NCBI GenBank assembly: GCA_000469685.2
Contig: LS997562.1
Coordinates: forward strand, 38,228,345 to 38,292,344
Source: Haemonchus contortus
Taxonomy: Eukaryota > Nematoda > Chromadorea > Rhabditida > Trichostrongylidae
DNA length: 64,000 nt
Reading direction: 5' to 3'
Of this stretch, positions 1-12,943 are shown in pieces. The notes beneath the pieces are model-generated. The model searched no databases, was not told the DNA's origin, and saw only the letters and a list, made by a program, of their open reading frames with translations. Positions within the stretch are counted from its first letter, which is position 1; every line of letters begins with the position of its first letter. A program made the position numbers and the translations under genes.

Positions 1-3000
1 TTTTTCAACCCAAGAGATATCATGAAGTCATGAGGTTTTCATGAGGTCATGAGCTTTTTGCAGAACTAATTGTACGTGAGTAATTTCAGTCATTACTGGT
101 ATTTACATTATGTTCGCTGATGCCGATTTCTTGATGTTTTCGGTGTAATTTCGATCTTTTTCGCACTTCCGCTTGTTTTCTCAACCGCCTCCGCTTCGGC
201 GATGAAGTCCTTTCACTCTGTGGTTGTTTTGACGTCGATGTTTTTGTCAGTTCTGCCTCAACTCATGCTTTAGTTGTTACTTACAATGGTAAATCTGAAA
301 TTTCATTTTGGTTTCTTCTTTTTTCCTGGAATCGAACTGGTGCCATTGATGTTCAAAGATTCCAATTTTCGATTCATCTTCAAGGATCATTTTTGACACA
401 AATGATCAGTCCTTCTCTTAAGTGCGTTGGGAGGGGAGCTCGAGGTAACTTCAAGTCATGATCGGTTCCAGCCATGGATTAGGGAACGAACTTCATTGGG
501 GGAAACCACTTCTTTCCCATTTTCTCCAAGTCCTTCTCCACCCTCCCTTCCTTCCTCTGCGTTTCACGGGCACGGGAGTCAGAAAACAGCAGTTATGCTA
601 AAATGTAGAAGTTTATAATGTTGACGTTTCATATTGAAAAAACTATCACCTTACCAGAACAGACAGGAGTTATTGATAAGAGCTTTTTGCCTTCCCTGTA
701 ACCTCTGCAGCAAGGGAAAGTCAAGGCCGAAAACTGGTGCTTATACGGTGCGTGACTGTCTTGAAATGTTGAGCAGAGCTGTTCAAATGGAGTAGGTAGT
801 TTGCAGTGAGTAGATTAGCTAACTGTCCTTTCAGACATTGGAATGTTTTCAGACATTGGAATTTTTTGGGCGGCTCTTTCCGTAGGCGGATGGAGCCTCC
901 TTTCAAGTTACAGGGGGAGGAGAGGGGCAAGTAATGGTGGCACTTAGTCCTTCTCCAAAAATGGACCAGTACCGTTTTTAATTTATAGCCTCAGTAAAAG
1001 TTTGATAAGTATCGACCCTACTGAGTGGTTTTCCAGGCTAGTCATTGTCCAAATGGTTTTTTTTGAAACATATGGTAACAATTTTTTCTATGGCACTGAA
1101 ATCTAATCAGTGTGCAATTCCTTGAGTCTGGGAGACTCGGCCGACCTGGTAGGAACCTTTTTTCTATTGGCCAAGGGTCTGCAAACCCACCTTCATGTTT
1201 TCTGGAATCTCCCAGAATTATCCTTTTTTCAAACCTGTGCCATCAAAACCTGTGCCATCATTTTTACGCCCACTTTTATACTTCGCCCCACTGCGTACAG
1301 CGTATTGGCTTCTGCCGCATTTCTAATCAATGCCTATGTGAGTCACTACCAGTGATTTGTCGGATTTGCCGGAATGTCAACTCAGTTGGTATCGAAGTCT
1401 TTGTCGTTGAATTGTGTTTCTTGAACGCGACCTTAAGGTACACAAGGTTTATGGTGTCTTTGCTTATATCAGCTGTCAACTGTTTACTACCTTTGCTCAG
1501 TGGTGATGGTGTTTTTCTGTCGCTAGTGGCCGCTGAATTGATGATTCCAGTGGCTAATTAGTTGTTTTTCATGTGAGGGCGTTAATCGACAGTTGACCTT
1601 CACTGCAGCACCAGTTTCTCAATTCATTCTCTATTTCTAGAACTTCGCTTTCTTTGATTAGATAGTGTAAAGAGGAATATCTTTGAAGAAATGTTCCATC
1701 GTGTGAAACAGTACAGTAATCGACCTTGCCTTCTCACCGTTGCCCCAGTCGCAGATGGCGCACCTACGCCTTTTCTTGAATTCAGCAGCAGTGATCTGTA
1801 CTCAACCTTGAAAAGGTATAGAGCCCAGAGATCTCCATCTCCTTGATGGGGTGTCTGTGGCTAACTGGAGGATCAAACTTTTTTTCCAAGGAGTTCAACA
1901 CATCGGGGTTGGCCCTTTGGAATTATTTCTCTGTAACGTCTCACCCTATGCAGATTTCATTGCTTTAACAGAGTCGATATGAATGTAGGATTCGGCCGTA
2001 TCAGGCTGGCAACTATAAAGTCAAAATCATGTTTTGTGATATCTTATAGGAAGGCTTGAATGTGTTATTGACGTAAAATTTTTTTCGCCCCGAGACGCGG
2101 TTTTTATGTTTTCTTTCGTTTTTCTTTGTTGGACCCTGTACCCCTTAGCAAACGTCCGTTATCACTGAGTCATCGTTAACACAAACAATCAAAGCAAAGA
2201 CATTCCAGCCCCTGTCGCACGTTTCTGGATCGACAATGTTGTGGCCGTTATTGTTTTGATATCGAAATTGCAGTGAATCAAATGTCATAGCGCAGTAGCG
2301 AGAATTTTGCAGCATCCCTAATTTCCAATTTCTCCTTATTTCTATCGTATTCTCGATCCATTGCTTCTCGTTTCCATTCTACGAGTAATTCATGTTCTTC
2401 TCAATCATTCTCTCATTTTGCGACTACATAGCGGTAAAGGGGATGGTGAGATTACGGTAGTAACTTGGGTTTTACTGAATGTTCGTTGTTGTTTGACACA
2501 GTCAATACCGCAGAGTAAGGAGCTCATGAAAGAAAAATGAGTTGAGCTGTGGAACCTCTGAATTGAAGGATTCCGAGAGTCGCAGTCAAAATTCGCAGAT
2601 TCACTGCGGATTTGGGTGTCTGGCATTTTTTAGCCTTCTATATCTAGCTTTGTTGTTTGTTAACCCATTTAAGCAATCGATAAACTTACACATCTCTACA
2701 CAAGCTGTAGGTGTGACCTTGAAAAAGATCGTCAAAGAGAAAAGTCGAGCAGAAGAAACTTCTAGGGAATATTTCAAGCAGCAGATGAATGTCTCGAATG
2801 TTTCTCACATCACTTAAAGGCGGCTTCGATTCAGAACTGGATCCACGACAAGATTACGAGACTCTTTTCCTTGGAGGGCCTTTTCCTAGCGCTTAGGCGT
2901 CGGGCCAGGATACTTGATAAGGACTAACGGAATAGCATGGGATAATGAGCAAACTGCCATTTTACTCCTTTTTTTTGTTCATTGTTCTACTCCATCAACA

Positions 3001-3989
3001 GCTGATTAAACGAGGTTTTGGAGACAATGAGTATATCATTCTGACGCAATAAGTCAGATTCTAAAGTTCATACCAGCTCATAACAGAGGGTGCGTATCAA
3101 GGGGGTTAGGGGACGCAAGCCGCCTGGAGTGCGCCTAGATCGTACCTCGTTAAAGATTGTCGCGGTACGTGCGTGTGCACAAGCCTGCATGTAAAGGTAA
3201 TGAGGCTAGCCATTGGTCAAATAAACTAGCGTCCTCAAATCAGAGGAAAAGCTAGTACGAGCGGTGGACATATGGAAGGGGTGGTGGATTTGATTGCTGG
3301 TCAGATGGCTATCAATTGAGCTCGATCTCATTTAATGAAATGGGAGAAGCCTGGAGAGAGGGATTCACTGCTGTGTAATCGCGCTCTCTCCGTAGACGCC
3401 TGCTGCCGGACTTGAACGGCTAATCCAGCAATTTATGTAATCGCCTTTCCTTCGAGAAGCGTTTCTTCCTCTGACCTCCATCGCTTCCATTCTGGTACGA
3501 ATCCATGGCTCATTATATAGGTGTCGGAAATCAATTTAATTTTCCTGTTGGCGATTGACCATTTCATGATTTTCTTTTACAAATGCGATCATGAAAATTA
3601 GTGACGGCGGTAGGGAATGGGTTATTTGCAAGAACAACTCTTCGGCAACTGTCACCATCAGTTTTTCGAGTCACCTTGTTGCAGGGCTGCCTGGTCGGCG
3701 AACAACTGTTGTTTCATTCCGGCTCGGTGCAAAGCAATAACGATCGTTCATTCATTCAGTCGAGTAGCCAATTGCATTTCTTAAAGCTCTCCTGAACAAA
3801 GATCCTTCTTTTTGTTCCAGGTTGAGCATATTTTCTTCATCTTATCTTGAGTCTCCTCTAAATTTATTTTTTCGAGCATTTCAATGCTCATAGTCAATTT
3901 GGACATCTCTTTTCTTACCTCTTGGTTACTTGTAGAGAAGCAGAATTGAGTTTTTAAAGTGGTATTCTCTAAGTAAGGTCGGAGACTAG

Positions 3990-4190
3990 ATAGTCTGAAA
4001 TGCGCTCCACAGTAATATGTCCACGGGATCAAATCTCGACCCTGTACCTTGCTAGGTGAATTGAGCCCAGAAATTCCAAGAAACCAGTCGAGCCCTTCAT
4101 CTCTACGAACGTGTACCACTCTCGCTTGGAAGGATGAATTCACAGAATTTGCATCAGTTGGCCTTATATGAGTCAGAACAGACCACAATA
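3990..4190 (+). repeat. Possible SINE-like fragment
   Basis: A B-box-like stretch (GGGATCAAATCTCGACCC near 4022-4039) is followed by a segment resembling the SINE body (AACCAGTCGAGCCCTTCATCTC). It is strongly diverged. The minus-strand open frame across it (3781-4188) is therefore not taken as a gene. Confidence 0.35.
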
Positions 4191-4419
4191 TAGATCAAGT
4201 ACACCTTCAAGCACCGCTGCGATTGTGAATGAATGTAGAATACACGGCGCGATAATTGTCTCAAATTCCTTTAATACTCAATTTCATCTATTTTTATTCA
4301 GCAGGACAAAAATACAATATTTTCAACACCATATGAGATTTTAAAATTGTCATAGTGAAGAAGATCTAATTCGAAATAATAATAAAATTTCGTCTGCAAG
4401 CGGAGAAGTTGGGGGAGGA

Positions 4420-4431
4420 GGGGGGGGGGGG
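4420..4431 (+). repeat. 12-nt poly-G tract
   Basis: Run of 12 G preceded by GGGGGAGGA. Confidence 0.95.
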
Positions 4432-5139
4432 CTTGGAACTTAGACGCGATGATTCCGAACTCCTTGTTCTGCCCCACTCGACATGTCCAATAATTTGTCG
4501 CGATGCTTGGCATGCTGTTTAAGACTTCCAATCGTCATCCCTACTGAGATGCATGCTATAAAGCGTACAAGTCCTCTGTGACTGAGCAGCGTTGCACGGT
4601 TTGTCATACAGCTGGAACCTTGGCGTAATTTTTTACGTATTTTTCGAAGTTGAGCCGTGCCTGTTGTCATGCTTTTTTGTGCGGACTTGTTGCGAAGTTC
4701 AAAAAGTAGGAATTCAAGGAATGGAGCACGTAGGTATTCGAAGAGATGGACAAGTGGAAAAGTAAATATGTAGCTCTCGAGGTGCACTGGGACTATAGTT
4801 CTTTGAAACTGCTGTCATCTTCAGACAGATGGATGGGCTACGACACTCTGTAGCTATTTAAGCTATGCTTGTTGTCATTTTTCATCGTACATGGAGTGCA
4901 TCCCTGAGAAAGAACGCCAAAAAACGGTAAAACGCGTCGTTGCGCAGTCGATATGTTGGTAGCTCATTAAAATCGTATCCAGAATCATCTTACTTCTATC
5001 TTCATTTCATGTCTTCCGGCAGATTCTATAACTTTTTTGCCGCTGGCGTGAAACTTACTATACTTCCTTCCTTCACTTGTTCACTTTCAAATAATGGTGC
5101 TTCTAAACTCTGAAGGAAAAGAAGGAGAGAACAGGGCGG

Positions 5140-5260
5140 ACGGTAGCCAAGTAATCGGTAGAGTTCCGAATGCAGGTATAGTCATCCTTATTGAGGATCT
5201 AACCTCTGTTTCGCGCCGGCTTCTCTTTCACTGCATCTCCTTCTTCCTATGATCGGTCTT
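5140..5260 (+). repeat. tRNA-like repeat head, type 2
   Basis: GGACGGTAGCCAAGTAATCG followed by GTAGAGTTC resembles a tRNA A-box region, with GAGGATCTAACCTC about 50 nt further on as a degenerate B box. It will not fold as a proper tRNA, so I read it as a SINE head or tRNA-derived relic. Confidence 0.35.
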
Positions 5261-8042
5261 CGCTCTAGCTCGCAAACTTCGGCACATCTTTGATCCGAAA
5301 AATGGCGCAAACCATTTCTTGTGACTGAGTTACTCGAAGTCGATGCTTTTCGGAAATTACCCGATTTTTCCAGTACGGAGAAATGATGGAGTCATAGCAT
5401 CTTCATAGTTTCCTGGTAATTTATCAGTTCCCATCAGAGACGTGAAAGAAGGACTGTGAGAACGAAGTTGTCCGAAACCTTTTTCTTCAGATCAAACGAT
5501 CTATAACTATACTATCTATCATTTCTTGCTAAAAAACAAAAACGAATAAATCATTTGCCGATGGCTTTGGCATGCGGAAGTTTCTCCCATATTAACAACT
5601 TCCCCTAAGTTTTTTTGACATTGGCTGAGTTGCTATTAATTCTATCTACTCGAATTTGTAAAAGTTTTTTCCTCTGACGAGCAGTTTCTTCCAAGGTAGC
5701 ATTCAATGTCGCAGAAGAGCTGTTGTTCATTCCGAGTCACTGTTCTCAACAGAGACCATCATGCGCGTAAAAACTATATACATAGTGTCAGACACGATTT
5801 TACGTTCGCAATATGTAGTTAGATCGAAAAATCATTCCTAATTAATTGCAGAGGCAACATATCACTCAAGATGATTTTTGAAATCCTTACTGAACTATAG
5901 AAATGCACATACCACCTGAGGTGACTGAAAAGAACAAGCAGCACTGGGTGCGGATTAGGCCCAATTGGTCTACGCGGTGGTTTCATAGCTTCAAAAACCA
6001 TGCCGTTTTCAGCAAAGAACTGACTGACATAGTTGGTGAAAGGGGGTTAGAAGGGCTAGCACTTGATATCTGATCGCGCCATTGATGTCATCTGTGAACT
6101 TGTACTCAACGGAAAGGTTCCAGTGGCGAAAACAGACAAATGCCAGTTTGTTTTAGCCAAGCGAAAGGTTCATGCTACAGCACCGAGTGGGGAAGGTGAC
6201 TTCGTAAGATACCTATCAGATAGAGTAGCAACCATTTAGAACTTGTTTCTCAAGTTGAAGGCATAGTTCACGTTAAAAATGGCTTTTGAGATTTCTTTCT
6301 ATGATGAACCTATGATCCCTAAGGATAAACAAAGGGACGCTGTCGAGCGGAAAAAGTCAAGATAGATAGTAATAAGGACGAGCTGTTAATGTTGTGAAAG
6401 CTGTAGTAGAGTAGAGGTTGCACCATTCGCATCAGGACCTACACTTTGCACGCAGGCAACGTACTACAGCCATCTGTATGCAATGGCGCGCTTCGAACAG
6501 TTCGTTCAAATACCCCTTCCATGCAGGTTTTTTTCGGTAACATTCTCGTCCAACCCCTAATTTTACTTCTTTTTTTGAAACTTTATTTTTCTCTAATTAC
6601 GTCGATTTTCGTGTTTTCTTCGCAATTTTTGCACTATTTGAGCTATCACTTCCCTCGACTAAAAGTAGACAAAATTACCGTGAACAGTGCATTTGAGTTC
6701 GACCAGTTAATAACTATGAAAGTGATAGCTACTGAAGCGGCAAAATCGCTAACCATGAACGCAGAATGGAGCCGAGACATTTATATCTCCAGACACTATT
6801 TGAAAGTAGTCTTTCTTCAAAGAAAAAACTAATAAATTATCTAATAGTTTCACTAAGTAATTGATGTTGTCTTATCGAGAACTGTCTAATTGTATTACAG
6901 TGTAAACTATTTAAACCAGTTTCATTCAGTCAATAAAGTTCACCCTTGACGCCGATCTATACAAAAAGTCAAGTGTTCCCTTTAAAGCGGACCGTTGGAC
7001 AATCCTTTCCTTTGTGTTCTCTTCACTCCTTTTTTTCTAATTTTCTCTTTTGTGAAATTACCCTTAGTACTCACAGAAATAGTGGCTCGGTAACTGAACT
7101 TAACTCTCTCTCAGTTATCCCCCAGTGAGGCGATTTATTCCTAGAAAAATGACTCGTCTCATCATTATTGATCTTCTTTCATGGGTGAGCCACACATATG
7201 GCCAACATCCGAAATCGTAAAAGCTTCTTTCTTGTGCGTTGAGAGAGGGACTTGGGTAGCATGCCAACATTTAGTTTGATGTGGGTTAGAATCGGCTACC
7301 GAGATTCATTTCTGGTTGGAGTTCATTTCTGGGGAAACCTATTTTTTGGACTCGTTTTGGATTGTGCGAATTGTTTACTTGGACGAGTACTGGAAAGGAG
7401 TTCGATATGCTCCAGTACTTGTCGGAGACCTGTCTCGACACCAAAATCGCGATCCCAAGAACGAAGGGCGTGTTCTGGGATCAACTCCCGATGCTCCATC
7501 ATGATGGGTGAATGCCCCATCAATTCGCCTCTATTTGCTAGTTTTCTGTAGGGAAGGAATGTCAACCCTGGAAATTTCGATAACCGACTGTTGTAAAGGT
7601 CTCAAGCTATTTACTGTATCTGAGGCAGTTGTCTACATCCATGTAAGGTCGCCTCAATGGCCGTGATGGTGCCTCCTGACCCATACACAGAAATGATAAT
7701 GATGGACCTATATGACTTGTACAGACCTGTATATCCTGTTTACAAAGACAATTTACTTGTTTGAGGTTGAAGGTGACTCTATTTTCGTGTAGGCGGGCTA
7801 CTGAATCGGTATAAAATCCAGACGTAGGAAGTGGGAATTCCCTCTACTTGCTTCCTTTGCTCCTCTTTCGCTCTTCTACGCCGTCTTAGAAAATCTCTCT
7901 CATTTATAAAGCAGAAACATGGTATGTCGGTTTTGTCGGTTTGTGTATCTGTCCGTCCGAGAACTTTATGTTTACGATAAAGGTAGTGATATGGAAAACC
8001 CAGCTCTATTCTACATTTCTCTACATTTGTTCTCCTAAGAGA

Positions 8043-8056
8043 GGGGGGGGGGGGGG
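8043..8056 (+). repeat. 14-nt poly-G tract
   Basis: Run of 14 G following GAGA; a second purine-rich G patch lies at about 8140-8160. Confidence 0.95.
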
Positions 8057-9293
8057 ATTTTCTAACTGCTCTGAAATTGTAAGGAATGGGTGCCCATCGT
8101 AAGCGCCGGACGAACCAATCGGTAGCTTGAAAATGTAGAAGGGAGGAGGGAGAGGGGGCACCACTCCACACTTTACCACTGAGTGAGATGATTATTTTAT
8201 GCAAAAAGTTGGGTGGGATGGAATACAAACACCCAAACTACTCACCTGTCCCGGTGCTCCTTCATTCCCAAGGCCTAGGCCTGCGCTCGAGCGCTCAATG
8301 TTGGAAAAAAGCAGTTCTAAACCACATTTTTACATCTGGTAGAGCTTGGGACAGTCTGTGTATAGAGATATTATAACAACTAGTAAAATACTACATCACA
8401 AAAAAAATCGCCGTCCATATGACTCGATGAGAAATGGCTCAGGGCTCGAAGACAGAACTGAATTCCTACAAAGCTCTGCTACGTTATACACAGGCATTCG
8501 AGCTAGGACCCTTAGCCTGGATTACAGCATCACGAGATTGCACGGATGTTGATTATAGTCGGGGCAAGCATATCTCATTTAGGAAGGGCTTTGGATAGGA
8601 TTATCTTGAATTCGAGGTAACTAGTAATATGAATTTGAAATTAATGCTACGATCGAAAGAAAACTAAACTTACTTCGGAGAGCGAGAAATAAACGTTTTT
8701 CAGTGAGAAACCGCAGGTTAAAGGAAAATGAACGCAGTTCTAATCCTTCCAGTTCACTTCAACCTCACCCGGTTTACTTCTTACCGACTAGTTCTTTGAA
8801 CTCATATCCTGAGTTAACGATATCGAACTTCATGGGGTAACCAGTTCAGTACAGGGAACTTGTCGGTGGACGAGTTAAGCCGGTCTGACCTTTAACCTAT
8901 CGCCGCGTATCGACTATTTCGAACCGCCAGCATGGTTCAGCGTAATTTCACTTCGCGCTCGTTTTTGAAGGCTGACCGAGATGATACGGCGATGGACGCC
9001 GTTTTTCTCCTCTCATAGATGAACTCTGAATTGATCTTCCTTTTTTTTCTCATTTCCATTCCTCCTACATAGCTCTTTGGTCCTTGTAGCACATATTTCG
9101 TTTATACTCCAATAATCTCTTGGTCTTTTTTTCTCTTCACAAAGCTTATTTTACGGTGTGATTGGTGTCAGTTGCTGTTCCATTCGAAGTGTTTTTCTCA
9201 TTTCTTTCATTTACTCGCTTCTCCACTACGCGCTTATTAATCAACAATCGTAATTGGCTCTTTTTAATCTAATTGCACTTCAAACAAAGAGCA

Positions 9294-9300
9294 TTTTCAG
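9294..9300 (+). promoter_or_regulatory. Probable spliced-leader trans-splice acceptor
   Basis: A perfect nematode acceptor, TTTTCAG, ends 4 nt before the ATG at 9305 with no donor or coding sequence upstream. In nematodes this arrangement is typical of an SL trans-splice site, leaving a 5' UTR of TAAA after the leader. It supports the chosen start codon. Trans-splicing is inferred, not shown. Confidence 0.65.
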
Positions 9301-9304
9301 TAAA

Positions 9305-9437
9305 ATGTCTGTCCCACCACAAGTCCAGAAGGTTCTCGACGATGTCGATAAACAACTTCACGGTGACGGTCCTGTCAGTAATGTTTTGGCAACAATTGAA
9401 CAGAAATCTGGCGTTCGAAGACTGCACATCGTACTCG
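9305..9437 (+). CDS. yop-1: yop-1-like exon 1
   Basis: Starts ATG TCT GTC CCA; encodes MSVPPQVQKVLDDVDKQL and on to GVRRLHIVL. Ends in phase 1 at the donor GTATGG. Residues 1-44: cytosolic N-terminus and the start of the first membrane segment. Confidence 0.92.
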
Positions 9438-11778
9438 GTATGGTTTTTTGCTCCTATCTTTTTTCCTCATTCTTGGGGAATTTGCAGAATCTTCACCCAA
9501 AATGAAGATCTCTTGGCGGCTAATAATGACGATGTTATTTTATTGATAATTCTCGAATTTATTTAAAATGGGCCCCTCACTAAGTCGCACTACGTTCCTA
9601 ACCCGAGCAACCAACTTCGACCGTGGTCTGCTGAGTTACTTTTCATCTTCCAACCCCCAACTTATTGCCTGCGTGTGCAAAATGCTGCTGTTTATCAAAC
9701 TTAACCCCTCTCTTAATATGCCTTTTGGTAATAATCAGGACCAAAGTGAACGTATGAAGTTATTAAATCTCTGAGTTCCCTGGTGACAAAATCACTCACA
9801 TTCAATAAGTTCTTCTAGGATTCAGTCCTTTTTTCTAGGCTGCTTTCAGCTCAGTGGCCCTCACAGCGGTGAACAGTGGAGTGACACCATATAGTTTTTG
9901 CAGGGAACTGACCCGTTTTGCCTTCCAGCGTTCGATAAATCAGGCGTCACTACTTCCTTGCGAGCGGAAAAATGTAATACATGCGCAACTATTTCATCTG
10001 CTCTCGTCACGTAAGAAGGAACTGGGTCCTCGACGTATTGTTGTCTTTTAGTTTGGCGGCTAATTTTGCTACAAACGCCATAACTATCGGGACAATAAGG
10101 TGGACTAATCATCGTTGAAAGTTTTTTCATGTCTCATCGCTTTTATGAACCTGCGTATGAACTTCAGTCGTAAGTAGAGGTAGATTAGAGGAGAACTGCT
10201 GGAACCATAGCTAAAATTAAAGCATCCATATGTCAGATTTTATACTCCTCGGGTTGGATGTAAAGGGGTGACAAATCAAAGTTGTTTATAACGAATATGT
10301 ACACAAGAGCCTCACTAATTACCTTCACCACCAACCACTCGTTTGTTTATTTGTATATTTGTTTATTTACCTATTTGCTCATTTTTTACAATATCTATCG
10401 GTTTTAATAATCAGTGCTATTGATTTTAGTAGTAAAATGAAGGAGTCGATTTTAGCTGTGGCTGCTTTGCAAGCATTGTACCTAATCTTTGGTCATTTTG
10501 CTCAGCTCGTTTGCAACTTCATGGGATTCATTTACCCGGCCTATGTGAGGTCAGTGCAGCCGGATCGTTATAAGTTCCTATGAAAATTGACTGTTCGTAA
10601 TGAGGTCAATATAGAGCAAAAGGAATTGGTTTCAGTATAAAGGCTATTGAAACTGCAACAAAAGATGATGACACTCAGTGGCTGACTTATTGGTGAGTAA
10701 CTACTTCGTCCTTTTTCGCGGTTTTACTTGAAAATTGGTCCTCTTGTATGCTCACGTATACATAGGCTATCTTTTTTTAATCTGCTCATTGTCTATCTAA
10801 ACTGTATTTGTCTATATTGTTTTCTACTGATCGTGAAAGACTTGGCAAATTGCCACGGACGTGCCGGAGGAAATAATGCGGCCCTGAAGACAGCGCAAAT
10901 AGTACAAACTATAAATAATCTATTCATCTTAATACAGCTAGTATTAAGCATGCCGAGATGATTTCTAGTTTCCTTACTTTTGCTGTCTTTTTCACCCGGG
11001 TTTGAACTGATGTTGAGGCTTTTTTAGTATTTTTCGCAATTGACTCGATCGTTGTATTTTTTGTTCTTGACGTAACTTCGCTGTAATACTTGTTGTTTTC
11101 TTAGCAGCTATAGATGATTTGTTCTTCTGCACTGGACACCCTACTCTCACTTGTTTTCTGTTTACTTTTTTCACTTAGAATTTTTGTTCTCGCATAGAAA
11201 ATGTTATGCCATATTAGCCTTCACTTCGTAAGCTTTGTTTAGGGTCGTGTTCGCTGTGCTTTCGGTTGCTGAATTCTTCTCCCAGCAAATTGTTGCCGTG
11301 TTCCCAGTATACTGGCTGTTCAAGTCACTTTTCCTTCTGTGGCTCTACCTTCCGTCTACCATGGGAGCGACCAAGATCTACCACAAGTCAGTAAAATTGT
11401 AATAAATTGCGCTACAGTTAATCTCACTCGTGTTTTTAGAGCTATCAAGCCGGTCTTCGTGAAGCACCATGCAGGCGTTGACCAACGTTTGAACCAAATC
11501 GCCGACAAAGCGAGGGATGGTGAGTGGGCATATGCACTTTCAGTGTGAATTTCCGGTTATGATGCTAAACAGGTGTAGTAAGTTGTAAACTTAGGGAGAG
11601 CAAATTCTCTGTTACATCTTTTTCGACACGATGTTTGAGATTAGCTATGACCAGTAGAATATATAAAATATATATACAAAAATGTAAATATATTTATTTA
11701 CATAGTGCCATCCGGAATCATGTGTTTTCAGCAATGAAACATGCTGCAAACGACGTCATCAACACGCATTTGGAGTGA
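9305..11778 (+). CDS. yop-1: REEP5/DP1/Yop1 family ER-shaping protein, six exons
   Basis: Complete gene. Exons 9305-9437, 10456-10549, 10636-10692, 11243-11386, 11440-11519 and 11732-11778 join in phase (1,2,2,2,1) to give 184 residues plus TGA. The family makes wedge-like hairpins that curve tubular endoplasmic reticulum. Visible: a soluble N-terminus (about 1-38); a first hydrophobic hairpin (about 39-76) with LYLIFG, CNFMGF and the family signature IYPAY; the conserved loop SIKAIE..KDDDTQWLTYW (about 76-95); a second hairpin with VVFAVLSVAEFF and FPVYWLFKSLFLLWL (about 95-132); then P-S-T-x-G-A-T-K-I-Y and a charged amphipathic C-terminus rich in His, Lys and Asp. The length matches REEP5/6 and Yop1 proteins (about 180-190). 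The start follows a trans-splice-type acceptor. The next gene is about 6.6 kb downstream, so an operon is unlikely. The symbol is given by analogy with C. elegans; REEP1-4-type paralogs are longer. Confidence 0.93.
10456..10549 (+). CDS. yop-1: yop-1-like exon 2
   Basis: Acceptor GATTTTAG, donor GTCAGT. Reads A-V-A-A-L-Q-A-L-Y-L-I-F-G through CNFMGFIYPAYV in the phase left by exon 1 and ends in phase 2. It carries the first hairpin and the family's IYPAY signature. Confidence 0.92.
10636..10692 (+). CDS. yop-1: yop-1-like exon 3
   Basis: Acceptor GGTTTCAG, donor GTGAGT. Encodes S-IKAIETATKDDDTQWLTY-W, the most conserved loop of the TB2/DP1/HVA22 family. The Trp codon is split at the downstream junction. 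Confidence 0.93.
11243..11386 (+). CDS. yop-1: yop-1-like exon 4
   Basis: Acceptor TTGTTTAG, donor GTCAGT. Encodes VVFAVLSVAEFFSQQ, then VFPVYWLFKSLFLLWLYLP and STMGATKIYH: the second hydrophobic hairpin and the start of the cytosolic tail. Confidence 0.92.
11440..11519 (+). CDS. yop-1: yop-1-like exon 5
   Basis: Acceptor TTTTTAG, donor GTGAGT. Encodes K-AIKPVFVKHHAGVD then QRLNQIADKARD, a charged helical stretch matching the C-terminal amphipathic helix of REEP5/Yop1. Confidence 0.9.
11732..11778 (+). CDS. yop-1: yop-1-like exon 6 (terminal)
   Basis: Acceptor GTTTTCAG. Encodes A-MKHAANDVINTHLE followed by TGA at 11776-11778. I see no canonical AATAAA in the next 300 bp; the variant CATAAA near 11803 is a weak candidate polyadenylation signal. 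Confidence 0.88.
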
Positions 11779-12367
11779 AAAAGAAACAATTGACCGTGTT
11801 CTGCATAAATCGGTGTGTGATTGATTACCCCCCGATTGAGACCTCATGTTTTATTCGTTTGCGACCAGTTATGTTCATGTTTTCCTATTTGACTGTATTT
11901 CTATAGTTTTTTGTCCGTCAGATTGTTATTTCACGACTTTCCGCATATTTTTTTCTGATTACTTGTAGGAAGCTTTGCATCTTTCTTGAACGATCTATTC
12001 GGTGCGCAGCTGATTGGGTAGTCTATCCATAGCCTTTAATTCACCACCTCTTGCTGTTGTTTCTCTTTCTTGGAAGAGTTTTTGATCGATAAATATTAGG
12101 TTTAGCTTGGGTTTCAGTTGAACTTCACAAATGGCCTCTAGTTACGTGATCCAAAGCTAGGCATACTTGCGTCCGCTTCCAAAGCTGACTACAGTATCGG
12201 CAATTGTCTAGGGAGCTTACGCTTGAAAAGAGACTTGGACTTCGGTGTCGTGTCCGTTCAGCCGTGTCGAACAGCTTGCTGTTAAAGTAAGAGGTGTGTT
12301 TGTAATTATGTCAAAGTTTTTGGTAATTTATCTATAATTGTATGACTTCGATGTAGAAGTGTTATAT

Positions 12368-12412
12368 AGCTGCTGATGCTGCTGCTGGTGGTGATGCTGC
12401 TGCAGCTGGCAT
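12368..12412 (+). repeat. Imperfect CTG/GTG trinucleotide repeat
   Basis: About 15 triplets, mostly CTG interrupted by ATG and GTG, in non-coding DNA 3' of the yop-1-like gene. Confidence 0.8.
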
Positions 12413-12869
12413 AGCTTTTAATATCGAGAACATTATTTTTCTACGTAGATGCTTTCCTGCGTCTATCATAATCTTGCTCATCCCTCATCTTTAATGCGTT
12501 TCCGTCCTGTTGGTTGAGATTTTGAAGCCTTTTTATTCGCAACGCTTCATGAACATGACGCTCCAGCGGTGAATGGTTCTTCTCAGAGCAAAATGAAAGG
12601 CAATGAAACACCATCTATTTTTCCACTTACTTAAGGAGTGAGGGTCTGATTGGATTGGGCAAAAATAAACTAGTTTTCATGAGTCGCTTCATTTATCAAA
12701 CCGGATGTAGTAGAAATAGCGATGTCTGGAGAAGTGGGGAGACCGACATGCTTTATGGTTACCTCTCATAAGTTGCGAAGTGGACTTTTATCTCCGAGAG
12801 GAAGATCGAGTGAATCGTGCTTCACAGAAAAATGGTCCAAGATCAACCCTTGACCATCCTTTTGCCATG

Positions 12870-12943
12870 TCGTAGTCCTTCCATGGTGAGAGGGAAGTTT
12901 GTGCTATCGTAGTCCTTTGATGGTGAGGGGGAAGTTTGTGCTA
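12870..12943 (+). repeat. 37-bp tandem duplication
   Basis: Two adjacent 37-bp units (12870-12906 and 12907-12943), each beginning TCGTAGTCCTT and ending GGAAGTTTGTGCTA, differ at only a few positions. This is a simple local duplication. Confidence 0.9.

Larger units (their letters stand above)
1..9293. other. Gene-free left flank
   Basis: I see no exon chain in this stretch. The open frames (for example 427-618, 1112-1561, 2542-2817, 6446-6832) have no recognisable domain, no flanking splice sites in matching phase and biased low-complexity composition. Contents are T-rich low-complexity DNA, G runs at 4420-4431 and 8043-8056, short tandem duplications near 830-862 and 1230-1261, and tRNA-like repeat fragments near 3990-4190 and 5140-5260. 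The last few hundred bases are presumably the promoter region of the gene at 9305, but I recognise no specific site. Confidence 0.6.

Noticed and set aside
3781..4188. 135-codon minus-strand open frame
   Set aside because: No domain, no splice context, and it overlaps a SINE-like fragment.
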